Origin: Bradyrhizobium sp. 170
Lineage (GTDB): Bacteria > Pseudomonadota > Alphaproteobacteria > Rhizobiales > Xanthobacteraceae
DNA length: 64,000 nucleotides
Assembly (NCBI RefSeq): GCF_023101085.1
Contig: NZ_CP064703.1
Coordinates: forward strand, 4,588,001-4,652,000
Direction of reading: 5' to 3'
Part shown: piece by piece, positions 1 through 8,562 of the stretch
Numbering within the stretch: the stretch's first letter is position 1
Layout of the letters: each line of letters opens with the position of its first letter
Program-made: the position numbers and the translations under genes
Notes under the pieces: model-generated
Databases searched by the model: none
What the model was told of the DNA's origin: nothing
Seen by the model: the letters and a program-made list of their open reading frames with translations, nothing else

Positions 1-299
1 GGATGACGGCGTATCATCTTCCTTGTGATCGCTTCGACCACGTCGCCGAAAGCAAAGGCGTTTTGCTCTTCCGCCATGCGTGCGTGATAGACGACCTGCA
101 ACAGGAGATCGCCCAGTTCCTCGCGGAGGTCATCGAAATCGCCGCGTGTAATTGCGTCGGCTACCTCATAGGCCTCCTCGATGGTGTAGGGCGCAATCGT
201 CGCAAAGTTCTGTTCGAGGTCCCACGGGCAACCGGTGACAGGCGTGCGCAGCGCCGCCATGATTTCGAGCAGCCGTGAAATATCGCGGGAAGGGGTCAT
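1..299 (-). CDS. mazG: MazG nucleoside triphosphate pyrophosphohydrolase, N-terminal part (cut by window edge)
   Basis: This is the first 99 codons of a minus-strand gene that runs off the left edge. The start is the ATG at 299-297. The translation opens MTPSRDISRLLEIMAALR and continues with a GCPWDLEQ block and an EEAYEVADAI...DLREELGDLLLQV stretch. Those acidic helices are the metal-binding EExxE/ExxD signature of all-alpha MazG pyrophosphatases, which hydrolyse non-canonical NTPs to NMP plus pyrophosphate. The C-terminal half is outside the window, so integrity cannot be judged. About 205 bp separate its start from the end of the upstream response-regulator gene on the same strand. I see no site in that gap. 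Confidence 0.9.
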   Translation of the reverse strand, partial: MTPSRDISRLLEIMAALRTPVTGCPWDLEQNFATIAPYTIEEAYEVADAITRGDFDDLREELGDLLLQVVYHARMAEEQNAFAFGDVVEAITRKMIRRH

Positions 300-504
300 G
301 GGAATTCCGTTACCGGGGAGGACGAGAGCTTTATGCCGCAAGCGGCGGGCTGATCCCAGTGAAAGGAATGGCACGATCAGCTATTTCCACCGACGGGACA
401 GCAGCCGACCGGATCCGCCGCTGCATGGGTTCCATGCGATTTAGCGCGGTAACGATGGGAAAATTCCGGAACGGCTCAGGTAGCCCCAACCGAACAGTGT
501 CGAA

Positions 505-1500
505 CTAGTCAGACCCGCTTTCGACTTTTTCGAGGGATGGCACCAGCGACGGCCCCGGAAGCGGAGATTGCGGCTCGTGCGCCACGCAGTTGCGCCCTTT
601 TTGTTTAGCGCGATAAAGCGCGGCGTCGGCCTCATTCAGCCAGGCCTGGATCGACTTCGGTTCGGCCCCCTGGAAAGGCGCCACGCCGGCGCTGATGGTC
701 ACGACCCCGTTTCTGGGATTTCCATCGTGCGGGATCGCCATTACTTCGACCGCCTGACGAAAGCGGTCGGCCGCGGCAACTCCTGCCGTGAGATCCTGTT
801 CGGGCAGCAGAATCAGGAATTCCTCGCCACCGTAGCGATAGATCTGGTCGCCGACCCGGCTCGCGCTCACCAATGCGCGCGCCACGAGCTGGAGCACCTT
901 GTCGCCGGCAGGATGGCCCTCGTCATCGTTGTAAGCCTTGAAGTAGTCGACGTCGCACATGATGGCGCAGTAGCTGCGGTCATAACGGTCTGCCTGCGCG
1001 CCAATCGTGTCGAGATCCTCGCTCAGCTTGAGGCGGTTGCCCAGCCTGGTCAGCGAATCCGTCCGCGACTGGTCGAAAAGCTGGCGATTGAGCTGCGCGA
1101 GTTCTTCGGACTGGCGGAATAGTCGCCGGTGGAGAGCGGTCACCCGCGAGGCGACAAGCATGCGCAGCTTCAGCTCCACGGCATCGAGGGGTTTGACGAG
1201 GTAATCGTCCGCACCGGCTTCCATGCCGCTGACGACGTCCGGCCTTTCGTCGAGGATCGTCAGAAAGATGAAATAGGTGTAGGTGTCCTTGTTACTCGCC
1301 CGGACCCGGCGACACAGTTCGAGACCGTCCATTCCCGGCATCATCCGGTCGCTGATGATGACCTCCACATCGATCGTCTCAAACAGACGCCATGCTTCCT
1401 CGCCGCTCGTCGCCACGATGCATTCATGGCCCAGCGAGGTTACGGCAGCCTCGATGATCAGCCGTGACGTCTTGTCATCTTCAGCAACGAGAATGCGCAT
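505..1500 (-). CDS. PleD-like response regulator with GGDEF diguanylate cyclase
   Basis: A 331-aa protein made of a receiver domain (residues 1-120) and a GGDEF domain (about 145-310). The receiver has the acidic pair D8-D9, the phospho-acceptor D51 (in ISDRMMPGMDG) and K103. The cyclase has an intact GGEEF active site at 224-228 and the RxxD inhibitory site R215-D218 five residues upstream, so it should both make c-di-GMP and be feedback-inhibited by it. Only one receiver is present, unlike Caulobacter PleD, which has two. The start ATG lies 3 bp after the stop of the upstream hybrid kinase, which strongly suggests one operon and one signalling pathway. The C-terminal tail beyond 310 is Pro/Ser-rich and looks disordered. 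Confidence 0.93.
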   Translation of the reverse strand: MRILVAEDDKTSRLIIEAAVTSLGHECIVATSGEEAWRLFETIDVEVIISDRMMPGMDGLELCRRVRASNKDTYTYFIFLTILDERPDVVSGMEAGADDYLVKPLDAVELKLRMLVASRVTALHRRLFRQSEELAQLNRQLFDQSRTDSLTRLGNRLKLSEDLDTIGAQADRYDRSYCAIMCDVDYFKAYNDDEGHPAGDKVLQLVARALVSASRVGDQIYRYGGEEFLILLPEQDLTAGVAAADRFRQAVEVMAIPHDGNPRNGVVTISAGVAPFQGAEPKSIQAWLNEADAALYRAKQKGRNCVAHEPQSPLPGPSLVPSLEKVESGSD

Positions 1501-1503
1501 AAC

Positions 1504-4500
1504 TCATACCTTCGCAATTTCAGACCGCAGCACAGTGCGGGCCAGATCGAATTGTCGATCGAGATCGGCGAGCAGTTGCGGTGCGATACCCACATCGCCA
1601 TTTTTTCCGAGCGTTTCCAGTTCGGTGCAGACCCGGACCATGCGGCTGGCGCCGAAATTGGAAACGCTTCCCTTCAGCTTGTGGGCCAGCCTGGTCAGAC
1701 GCACCGCATCGCCTACCTGTGCTGCGTGCCGCAGATCAGCCAATTGATGCGGGGTGTCCTCAAGGAAACTGTCCAGCAGCTTTTCGAGCAGACCGGGCGC
1801 CCCGGCGCTCTGCAGCGCGCGCAGTCCGTCCAGCGCGGTGCGATCGACCACGTCATCGGATTGCAGCTGCGCCGCGAGAGACGGTGATTCGACCATGACA
1901 AGTCTTGGCAGCGATCGCTCGAGCGCGGCGGCGAGTTCGGCACGTTTCAGCGGCTTGGTGATGTAGTCGTCCATCCCCGCGGACAGGCTCTTGGCGCGCG
2001 CGTCCTTCATGACGTCGGCTGTCAACGCGATGATCGGCGTATGCCGACCGGATCCTTCGCGCAGCCGTATCGCCCGGGTCGCCTCGTAGCCATCCATCTC
2101 CGGCATCTGGCAATCCATCAGGATCGCCGCGTAGGGAATCCGGCCGACAGCTTCAATAGCTTCGAGGCCGTTCGCCACGACATCGGCACGATAGCCGAGC
2201 GCCGCGAGCATGCCGATCGCTACTTGCTGGTTCACGATACTGTCTTCCACGACCAGGATACGTGCGTCTCGTCGCGCTTCAGGCCCGTGTTCGGAGGTGA
2301 CGTCCGGGATTTCGACCTGCAAAAGTTCCTTGCCGGCAAGAAGCGGCCCCGCCATGACCTCTAACAGGGAATTATACAGGGCGGATTGCCGCGCCGGCTT
2401 GGTGAGACATGCATCGAACAGTCCCCCATGGTTCGACGCGGAGTCGTCCTGGCTGATCGATGTCAGGAGGACCAGCCGGGTGCCGGCGATGGCCGGATCG
2501 GCCTTGATGGCCCGCGAAAGTGCCGATCCATCCATGCCCGGCATCTGCATATCGACGATCGCTACATCGTACGGCTCGCCGCGGGCGCTGGCGGCGCGTA
2601 ACATTTCCAGGGCGCGGGCGCCGGATTCCGCGCTGCCGTTGCGCATATGCCAGCCGACAATATGCTCATGCAGGATCGCTCGGTTGACCGCGTTGTCATC
2701 GACGGCAAGCACGCGCAAGCCGCGAAGGTCAACGTGCTGCCGCTCGGTTGGCAGAGATGCGCTGGCGAGCGGCACGGCAAACCAGAAAGTGCTGCCTTTT
2801 CCAAGCTCGCTTTCCACGCCGATCTCCCCGCCCATCAATTGCACAAGCCGCGTGCAGATGGCCAGGCCGAGTCCGGTCCCTCCGTATTTGCGCGTTGTCG
2901 AAAGGTCGGCCTGAGTAAATGCGTCGAAGAGGTGAGATTGCTGTTCCGGCGAGACGCCGATTCCCGTGTCGCGGACCTCAAAGCGGATGGTTGCGCCATC
3001 GTCACTCTTCGTCTGCAGCCGCGCGCGCAGCACCACCTCGCCGTGCTCCGTGAACTTGACCGCATTGGCAGCGAGGTTTGTGAGAACCTGGCGCAAACGG
3101 AATGGATCGCCGCGAAATGCCCCCGGAAGATCGTGATCGATCAGGCTCGCCAGTTCCAACCCCTTGGCGGCGGCAGCTACGGCCACCACCCCGGTGACGC
3201 CTTCGACAACGTCGTACAGATCGAAGTCGATGATTTCGAGCTCTACCTTGCCGGCCTCAATCTTGGAAAAATCCAGAACGTCGTTGATCACGCCGAGCAG
3301 GGCTTCTCCCGATTGCCTTACCATCTCCGCGTAGCTGCGCTGCCGCGAATCGAGGTTGGTATCCAGCAGCAGCCCCGTCATGCCGATCACGCCGTTGAGC
3401 GGCGTTCGGATCTCATGACTCATGGCGCTCAGAAATTCAGATTTGGCGAGCGTTGCCTGCTCCGCTTCGCGGGCCTTTTCGACCAACATCGCCTCAACGC
3501 GCTTTTGCTCGGTGATGTCTTCATGCGTCGCAACCCAGCCGCCAGTCGGCGTTATCGTCCGCCGGATGAAAATCACGCGACCGTCGGCCAGCGTAAACGT
3601 CTCGGTCGGCAACGTCGGCATTCTCTGGGTATGCTCTTCGACCGACAGTTCGCTCTTCTCACCGTTCTTGACGTGAGCTTGCAGAAGTTGGGCCAGCGGC
3701 GTGCCGGGCTCGACCTGCTTCTTCGTCAAATTGTACATTTGCCGGAAGCGATCGTTTGAGATCACCAGCCTTTTGTCCGCATCGAACATGCAGAGGCCTT
3801 GCGACATATTGGCCATGGCAGCGTCGAGACGCGTGTTTGCCCGCTTCAGGTCAACCGATTGCTGCTGCAGCGAAGCCGCCATGCTGTTGAAGCTATTCAC
3901 CAGATCGCCCAATTCGCCCCTGGCCTTGACAGCCGAACGGTGCTCGGTCTTTCCGGAACCGAAGGTCGCGGCGTCGTGCTGCAGTTGCCGTATCGGGCGG
4001 ACGATTCCCGATGAAAGAAGCCAGGCCAGCAGATATACCGACATGACCGCCAGCAAGGTCAGGATAAATGCCCACTGCGTGTGTTGGAAGGCGACGGACT
4101 GCTGCACGCCGGGCAGGCCGACCGTCACAACCCAGGGAACGATTCGTGCCGTGACGGTTGCCGTGGCGCGCGACTTGCCATCGTACCAAATCGCCTCGTC
4201 GCCCGCCTGCCCACGGCCGAGGTGATCGCGCACGGTCGCATCGTTACTCAGGTTAGCTCCGATCGATTCAGGACGATCGGTGCTTCCAATAACGATGCCG
4301 TTCTCGTTTAGAATTCTGACGACGCTTCCGCTCGGCAACCTTGTCGCATCCACGATTTCGGCGATGCGCCCCAGTCTCATGCCCGTGACGATGACGGCAC
4401 GTATCGCGCCGGCGTCGTCAAGAACCGGACGCGCCACAACGGAAACCCACTCGGAGTTCAACCGGCTTACGAGAGGCTCGCTTATCGTGAGCTTTCCTTC

Positions 4501-4920
4501 GCGCGCCGGTTTGAAGTAGCTTCGCCCGCTTCCGGAGAGCTTGCTTCGATCCTCCACAGGCCACTGCGACGTTCCGATGTTGTTGCCCGCCAGGTCGAAC
4601 AGCAGAATGTTGTTCAGGTAGGACGGCAGGTCGGCTTTTACCTTGGAAAGGACCACGTCGTTCTTTTCGGCATCCGCCGGATTGGTGGAAATCATTTTGC
4701 CGATAACGAGCAACAAGGTATTCACGTCGTTGATGTGATCATCGACGCGCGCCGCCGCCGTGCTCGCTGCCCGAATGGCCGCCGTCCGGTTGTTGACGTA
4801 ATCCTCGTTGAACCGGTCCCAGAGAAAAATCGCCGCAAGGATAAGCAGCGGCAGCGCGGCTGCCGTGACGAGAACGAGCAGTCGCGTTCTAATACGTCCG
4901 CTCATAATACGTCCGCTCAT
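1504..4920 (-). CDS. Hybrid sensor histidine kinase: dCache-HAMP-PAS-HisKA-HATPase-REC-REC-Hpt
   Basis: An 1138-aa membrane sensor. A first transmembrane helix (about 12-34) is followed by a periplasmic dCache-like region (about 40-275), a second helix (about 283-303), HAMP (about 305-360) and a PAS-like domain (about 362-470). Next come HisKA with H502 in MSHEIRTP, an HATPase with DTGIGV and GGTGLGLAI boxes, two receivers with acceptors D790 and D935, and an Hpt domain with H1079 in LAHKLKGS. All phosphotransfer residues are present, so a full internal phosphorelay is possible. The obvious output partner is the GGDEF regulator encoded 3 bp downstream. The ligand is unknown. The N-terminus reads [10 protein letters not shown] because 15 bp are duplicated exactly at the start, so the ATG at 4905 is an equally good start. 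Confidence 0.93.
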   Translation of the reverse strand: MSGRIMSGRIRTRLLVLVTAAALPLLILAAIFLWDRFNEDYVNNRTAAIRAASTAAARVDDHINDVNTLLLVIGKMISTNPADAEKNDVVLSKVKADLPSYLNNILLFDLAGNNIGTSQWPVEDRSKLSGSGRSYFKPAREGKLTISEPLVSRLNSEWVSVVARPVLDDAGAIRAVIVTGMRLGRIAEIVDATRLPSGSVVRILNENGIVIGSTDRPESIGANLSNDATVRDHLGRGQAGDEAIWYDGKSRATATVTARIVPWVVTVGLPGVQQSVAFQHTQWAFILTLLAVMSVYLLAWLLSSGIVRPIRQLQHDAATFGSGKTEHRSAVKARGELGDLVNSFNSMAASLQQQSVDLKRANTRLDAAMANMSQGLCMFDADKRLVISNDRFRQMYNLTKKQVEPGTPLAQLLQAHVKNGEKSELSVEEHTQRMPTLPTETFTLADGRVIFIRRTITPTGGWVATHEDITEQKRVEAMLVEKAREAEQATLAKSEFLSAMSHEIRTPLNGVIGMTGLLLDTNLDSRQRSYAEMVRQSGEALLGVINDVLDFSKIEAGKVELEIIDFDLYDVVEGVTGVVAVAAAAKGLELASLIDHDLPGAFRGDPFRLRQVLTNLAANAVKFTEHGEVVLRARLQTKSDDGATIRFEVRDTGIGVSPEQQSHLFDAFTQADLSTTRKYGGTGLGLAICTRLVQLMGGEIGVESELGKGSTFWFAVPLASASLPTERQHVDLRGLRVLAVDDNAVNRAILHEHIVGWHMRNGSAESGARALEMLRAASARGEPYDVAIVDMQMPGMDGSALSRAIKADPAIAGTRLVLLTSISQDDSASNHGGLFDACLTKPARQSALYNSLLEVMAGPLLAGKELLQVEIPDVTSEHGPEARRDARILVVEDSIVNQQVAIGMLAALGYRADVVANGLEAIEAVGRIPYAAILMDCQMPEMDGYEATRAIRLREGSGRHTPIIALTADVMKDARAKSLSAGMDDYITKPLKRAELAAALERSLPRLVMVESPSLAAQLQSDDVVDRTALDGLRALQSAGAPGLLEKLLDSFLEDTPHQLADLRHAAQVGDAVRLTRLAHKLKGSVSNFGASRMVRVCTELETLGKNGDVGIAPQLLADLDRQFDLARTVLRSEIAKV
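4891..4920 (-). repeat. Exact 15-bp tandem duplication containing the start codon of the hybrid kinase
   Basis: The unit AATACGTCCGCTCAT occurs twice head to tail (4891-4905 and 4906-4920, plus-strand reading). Each copy carries a start codon on the minus strand, so the protein can begin MSGRI once or twice. This is the kind of change replication slippage produces. Confidence 0.9.
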
Positions 4921-5272
4921 CAGGAAATGGCGCTTCCCGTGTTTTAAGGTGATCCGTCGGCGGCCCGGCCGGCAATGACCCGGTGCGGCAGCCGTTCACG
5001 ACTTCAAGACGCGCAATTCCGAGTTGCCTGCCGCTCCGCAAAGCCTACCTTGGGCGGTATTAGACTGCGTCATGGTTAACAAAGTGTATTGCGGACTGGA
5101 GTGTGGAACCGGCCGCCGGTCACGAACTGCTGAAGGAAGTCCGCCGCTCGGAAACTCAAAGGGATCCGATTCATCATCGCCTCCGGGCCTTGTCGCACCG
5201 GCGGACCGGCGCCGGAATTGCATCGCTTTGCTCCCGATTGGCCCGGATATCGATGGGTGCTAAGGGGGTGGC
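4921..5272. other. Divergent intergenic region between hybrid kinase and queC
   Basis: About 350 bp without a convincing gene on either strand. It must hold the promoters of the kinase (leftward) and queC (rightward). Before queC there is a purine-rich ribosome-binding stretch (AAGGGGGTGGC) just ahead of the ATG. I found no preQ1-type aptamer or clear palindromic operator. Confidence 0.6.
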
Positions 5273-6019
5273 ATGACCAACCAATCATCGTCAGAAACCG
5301 CGCTGGTGCTGTTTTCCGGCGGGCAGGATTCCACCACCTGCCTGGCTTGGGCCTTGCGGCGCTTTGCCCGCGTCGAAATGCTCGGCTTCAGCTACGGCCA
5401 GCGCCACGCGATCGAGCTTGAATGCCGCGACCGGCTGCTGTCGGGCATCAAATCGCTGCGGCCCGATTGGGCGGCAAAGCTCGGCGAAAGCCATACGCTG
5501 GAAATTCCGACGCTGGCCGAAATTTCCGACACCGCGCTGACGCGCGATGTCGCCATTGCCATCGGCGAGGATGGCCTGCCCAACACCTTCGTGCCCGGCC
5601 GAAACCTGGTGTTTCTCACCTTCGCCGCGGCGCTGGCGTACCGGCGTGGCATTCGCCACATCATCGGCGGCATGTGCGAGACCGACTATTCCGGCTATCC
5701 CGATTGCCGCGACGAGACCATCAAGGCGCTGCAGTCCGCGCTCAATCTCGGCATGGCCAAGAACTTTGAGCTGCATACGCCGCTGATGTGGCTCGACAAG
5801 GCCTCGACCTGGAAGCTTGCGCATGAGCTCGGCGGGGCAGGGCTGGTCGACCTGATCCGTGAGCACTCCCATACCTGTTACCTCGGCGAGCGCGGCGCGC
5901 AGCACGATTGGGGCTATGGCTGCGGGGAGTGCCCGGCCTGCGCATTGCGCGCGAAGGGCTGGCGGGAATATGCGGGCACTCCGTCATTGCCTGCGACAAA
6001 CGCGAAGCGTTTGCGCTAG
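5273..6019 (+). CDS. queC: 7-cyano-7-deazaguanine synthase QueC
   Basis: A 248-aa enzyme that converts 7-carboxy-7-deazaguanine to preQ0 with ATP and ammonia, in the queuosine tRNA modification pathway. The N-terminal PP-loop is SGGQDS at residues 15-20. The C-terminal zinc site consists of four cysteines: one in HTCYLGE and three in [10 protein letters not shown]. The length is somewhat over the usual 220-240 aa. The extra C-terminal residues ([13 protein letters not shown]) lie inside a palindromic repeat element at 5981-6045, so the natural end of the enzyme has probably been replaced by repeat-encoded sequence. No other que gene is in the window. Confidence 0.95.
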   Translation: MTNQSSSETALVLFSGGQDSTTCLAWALRRFARVEMLGFSYGQRHAIELECRDRLLSGIKSLRPDWAAKLGESHTLEIPTLAEISDTALTRDVAIAIGEDGLPNTFVPGRNLVFLTFAAALAYRRGIRHIIGGMCETDYSGYPDCRDETIKALQSALNLGMAKNFELHTPLMWLDKASTWKLAHELGGAGLVDLIREHSHTCYLGERGAQHDWGYGCGECPACALRAKGWREYAGTPSLPATNAKRLR

Positions 6020-6045
6020 GGAGCGTAGCGACCAGGCAATGACGG
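5981..6045. repeat. Palindromic repeat element overlapping the 3' end of queC
   Basis: The arms CCGTCATTGCCTG (5981-5993) and CAGGCAATGACGG (6033-6045) are perfect 13-bp inverted repeats. Inside lies a second hairpin, CAAACGC-GAA-GCGTTTG (5997-6013). Sequences beginning CGTCATTGC with nested palindromes are a common intergenic repeat type in Bradyrhizobium-like genomes. Here the left arm is inside queC and the right arm reaches the end of the convergent nitrile hydratase operon. It may double as a bidirectional terminator, although there is no T-tract. Confidence 0.85.
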
Positions 6046-6052
6046 TGGGAGC

Positions 6053-6436
6053 CTAGCCGAAATCCCCAGGCGTCAGATCGATCGGCGCACCGTGCGGCGT
6101 GCGGTCGGCGGCGTGGTCCCAGGCGTCGCGGTAGCGATGCAGGGCATCCGATGTCGTGACGCCCTTGGCGGCGACGAGGGTTTCCAGCGTGGCGAGCCAG
6201 TGCCGGTAATAGGTCTCGCCGGTGTCGGGATCGCCTTCGGCCTGTGCGCGCTTGATTTGCGCACCCAGCGTCTCCGCCCATTCCTTCCAGGTGAAGACGC
6301 CGGCCTCGTGCAGCGCCAGCGCCATGGCGAAGGCGCGCGCCTCCCATGGCTCGCGAAATACCGGGCCGTCCTCGTCACGGGGCACGCCGGGGACGGCGAC
6401 GGCCGCCCGCATTGCCTGTTGCGGGGTCAGATTCAT
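6053..6436 (-). CDS. Nitrile hydratase accessory/activator protein (beta-subunit N-domain-like)
   Basis: A 127-aa (about 14 kDa) protein, matching the size of the P14K/NhlE-type activators used for cobalt insertion into nitrile hydratase alpha subunits. It shares the beta-subunit N-terminal pattern: GPVFREPWEARAFAMAL compares with EPVFHGDWERRAFALTV in the beta subunit encoded just upstream, and YYRHWLATLETLVAAKG compares with YFQIWLAGLETLMIERG. The start (ATG 6436) overlaps the beta-subunit stop in TGATG, so translation is probably coupled. An upstream in-frame start would overlap the beta gene heavily and is less likely. It is the last gene of a three-gene operon and ends 8 bp from the repeat at the queC end. 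Confidence 0.85.
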   Translation of the reverse strand: MNLTPQQAMRAAVAVPGVPRDEDGPVFREPWEARAFAMALALHEAGVFTWKEWAETLGAQIKRAQAEGDPDTGETYYRHWLATLETLVAAKGVTTSDALHRYRDAWDHAADRTPHGAPIDLTPGDFG

Positions 6437-7095
6437 CACACGCGCTCCAGATAGGATTCCCAGGCGTCGACGGAGACGCTGAGCGTGGGGTCGGCATCCT
6501 TGCCCCACAATTCCGGCCCGTCGAAACGCACGGTGTAGAGCCATTGCGGATCCTCGCCCTTGCCGAGCGAGTTGGTGTCGGGGAAGACGTGACAGCCGTG
6601 ATTGAGCTCGATGGTGCCAAGATGGCCGCGGACATATTGCGGCAGCCGCGTATGCGTCGCCGGGTGAATGTCCTTCATCCGCACAGTCTCGCCGACCGCA
6701 AACATCGCGAGGGCCTTCGCCTCGCGTTCGGTCGGGCCGCCGCGCCGGATCGCCGGCGTGACCTCAGTTGGAGCGATCGGCGTGACGCCGGGCTTTGGCG
6801 GCGACAGCACCTTGCCGGCTTGGATCTCCTCGCGCGTCACCAGCCCGCGCTCGATCATCAGGGTTTCCAGCCCGGCCAGCCAGATCTGGAAATAACTCTT
6901 GCTGAGATAATCCTCGGGCGGTCGGTTCTCGCGCGCAAACCGCGACATGTCGATGTTCCAGCCGCCCGGACGCGCCATGGCGACCGTCAGCGCAAAGGCG
7001 CGGCGCTCCCAGTCACCGTGAAACACCGGCTCGTTCGGCTCGGGCACAACAGGGCCAAAGCCCTTGGCGCCGCCCATGTCATGCGCGCCGTCCAT
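6436..7095 (-). CDS. nthB: Nitrile hydratase beta subunit
   Basis: A 219-aa beta subunit of nitrile hydratase, which hydrates nitriles to amides in the cytoplasm. It begins [16 protein letters not shown], the classic beta-subunit opening (MDG.HDMGG). The C-terminal SH3-like half has FAVGETVRMKDIHPATHTRLP followed by GHLGTIELNHG, also typical of the family. The start overlaps the alpha-subunit stop by one base (TGATG), as does its own stop with the accessory gene, so all three proteins are likely made in balanced amounts. No amidase gene is adjacent. The nearest amidase in the window is at 53.9 kb in another cluster. Confidence 0.95.
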   Translation of the reverse strand: MDGAHDMGGAKGFGPVVPEPNEPVFHGDWERRAFALTVAMARPGGWNIDMSRFARENRPPEDYLSKSYFQIWLAGLETLMIERGLVTREEIQAGKVLSPPKPGVTPIAPTEVTPAIRRGGPTEREAKALAMFAVGETVRMKDIHPATHTRLPQYVRGHLGTIELNHGCHVFPDTNSLGKGEDPQWLYTVRFDGPELWGKDADPTLSVSVDAWESYLERV

Positions 7096-7730
7096 CAGGC
7101 GGTCTCGCCCGGCTGTTTGGGCAGGCCCGTGCCGATCATGCTGTCGCGGGTGACAAGTTCGGCGAGCTGCTCGGCGCTCCAGCCCTCGGTGCCCTCAGGG
7201 CGCATCGGCAGCACGAGGTAGCGGATTTCGGCCGTGGAATCCCAGACCCGGATTTTGGTGGTGTCCGGCAGCGTCACGCCGAAGTCCTTCAGCACGCCGC
7301 GCGGATCGGAGACGGCGCGCGAGCGATAGGGCGCGGATTTGTACCAGACCGGGGGCAGCCCCAGCACCGGGTGCGGATAGCAGGAGCACAGCGTGCATAC
7401 GACCATGTTGTGCTGCTCGGGCGTGTTCTCGACCACGACCATGTGCTCGCCCTGGCGGCCGGAATAGTCGAGTTCGGCAATCGCTGACGTCGCGTCCTTG
7501 ATCAGCCGGGCGTGATAGTCCGGATCGCTCCAGGCCTTCGCGACGACGCGAATGCCGTTGCGCGGTCCGATTTTCTTCTCATAGAGATCGATCAGGAGAT
7601 CGAGGGACGCTGGATCGACATAGCCTTTCTCGGTCAGGATCGATTCCAGCGCGCGCACGCGCAGTTCGGTCTCCGACAACTCGGAATGGTCGTGGTGGTG
7701 GTGGTGGTGATCGTGATCATGGTCGCTCAT
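7095..7730 (-). CDS. nthA: Nitrile hydratase alpha subunit, cobalt type, with His-rich N-terminus
   Basis: A 211-aa catalytic subunit. The metal-binding claw is VCTLCSCY, with cysteines 112, 115 and 117. Thr after the first Cys and Tyr after the last mark the cobalt (not iron) class, in which two of the cysteines become oxidised. The N-terminus is unusual: residues 3-15 read [13 protein letters not shown], with nine histidines, a plausible metal-gathering tail. The gene leads a tight operon alpha-beta-accessory and is divergent from a secreted-protein gene 62 bp away. Conserved family features downstream include the [19 protein letters not shown] block. Confidence 0.96.
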   Translation of the reverse strand: MSDHDHDHHHHHHDHSELSETELRVRALESILTEKGYVDPASLDLLIDLYEKKIGPRNGIRVVAKAWSDPDYHARLIKDATSAIAELDYSGRQGEHMVVVENTPEQHNMVVCTLCSCYPHPVLGLPPVWYKSAPYRSRAVSDPRGVLKDFGVTLPDTTKIRVWDSTAEIRYLVLPMRPEGTEGWSAEQLAELVTRDSMIGTGLPKQPGETA

Positions 7731-7792
7731 GGCGTCAGGATAGGCGCAAAATCCGGGCTATGTCGAGGCAGAGACTCTGCTAGCATTTGCCG

Positions 7793-8554
7793 ATGGGGAT
7801 CAGGGCAGGGCGCACGGCAATGGCGGTCACGGCGGCCATTTTAGGCGGGCTTCCGGCCGGAGAGGCGCGGGCGGCCAACGGCGCCTATGCGGTCGATGCC
7901 GCCGACATTGGCGAGGCCGGCTCATGCAAGGTCGAGAGCTGGCTGTCGTCGGCCTCCAACACCGATTTTGCGGCGGTCGCCAATCCATCCTGCGTGGTCA
8001 ATCCGTTCCAGCCCGTTGAGTTGAGCATGTTCACCAGCCGCGCGCGCAGCGATGGCGAATGGGGCACGACGATCCAACCCAAGGCCAAGACGAACATCAT
8101 GCCGACCGGCGTCGGAAAACTCGGCTTCTCGATCTATGCCGGCGGCTCATTCGATGCGCTGACGGGAGAGAACCTCACGGCGTTTGCCGTCGTTCCGGCA
8201 ACCTTCCGGCTGAACGAGACTATGCGCATCAACGTCAACGGCGGCTGGCTGTGGGACCGCAGCGTCGATCGCCATTATCTGGCGTATGGCATCGGGTTCG
8301 ACTGGAAGTTCACGGAAACCTTGCAGTGGACCATCGAAGCCTTTGGGCAGGCGGGTCAATCGGACACGCCAAGCGTGATCCAGCCGCGGTTTCAGACCGG
8401 TGTGCGTTACCGGCCGAACGAGATTTTCTCGGTCGACCTGATCTATGGCCGCAACATCTCGGGCGAGAGCGCCAACTGGATCACGCTCGGCACCACGATC
8501 CGTTTTCCCGTGCCGGACGGCAAGCCGGCCCGCGAGCGGACCGGCCATTTGTGA
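7793..8554 (+). CDS. Secreted protein, probable outer-membrane beta-barrel
   Basis: A 253-aa protein of unknown function. I start at the ATG at 7793, because a TTG two codons earlier has no advantage. Residues 1-30 form a signal peptide (GRTAMAVTAAILGGLPAGEARA). The rest alternates hydrophobic and polar residues with many aromatic turns (GGWLWDRS, YGIGFDWKF, TGVRYRPNE, DLIYGRNIS, TLGTTIRFP). That pattern fits amphipathic strands of a small outer-membrane barrel. Two cysteines (in GSCKVES and PSCVVNP) could form a disulfide near the N-terminus. It is divergent from the nitrile hydratase operon, but nothing links it functionally. Confidence 0.75.
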   Translation: MGIRAGRTAMAVTAAILGGLPAGEARAANGAYAVDAADIGEAGSCKVESWLSSASNTDFAAVANPSCVVNPFQPVELSMFTSRARSDGEWGTTIQPKAKTNIMPTGVGKLGFSIYAGGSFDALTGENLTAFAVVPATFRLNETMRINVNGGWLWDRSVDRHYLAYGIGFDWKFTETLQWTIEAFGQAGQSDTPSVIQPRFQTGVRYRPNEIFSVDLIYGRNISGESANWITLGTTIRFPVPDGKPARERTGHL

Positions 8555-8562
8555 GCCGACCT

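Noticed and set aside
4921..5272. preQ1 riboswitch upstream of queC
   Set aside because: No compact H-type pseudoknot pattern or conserved aptamer sequence is recognisable.
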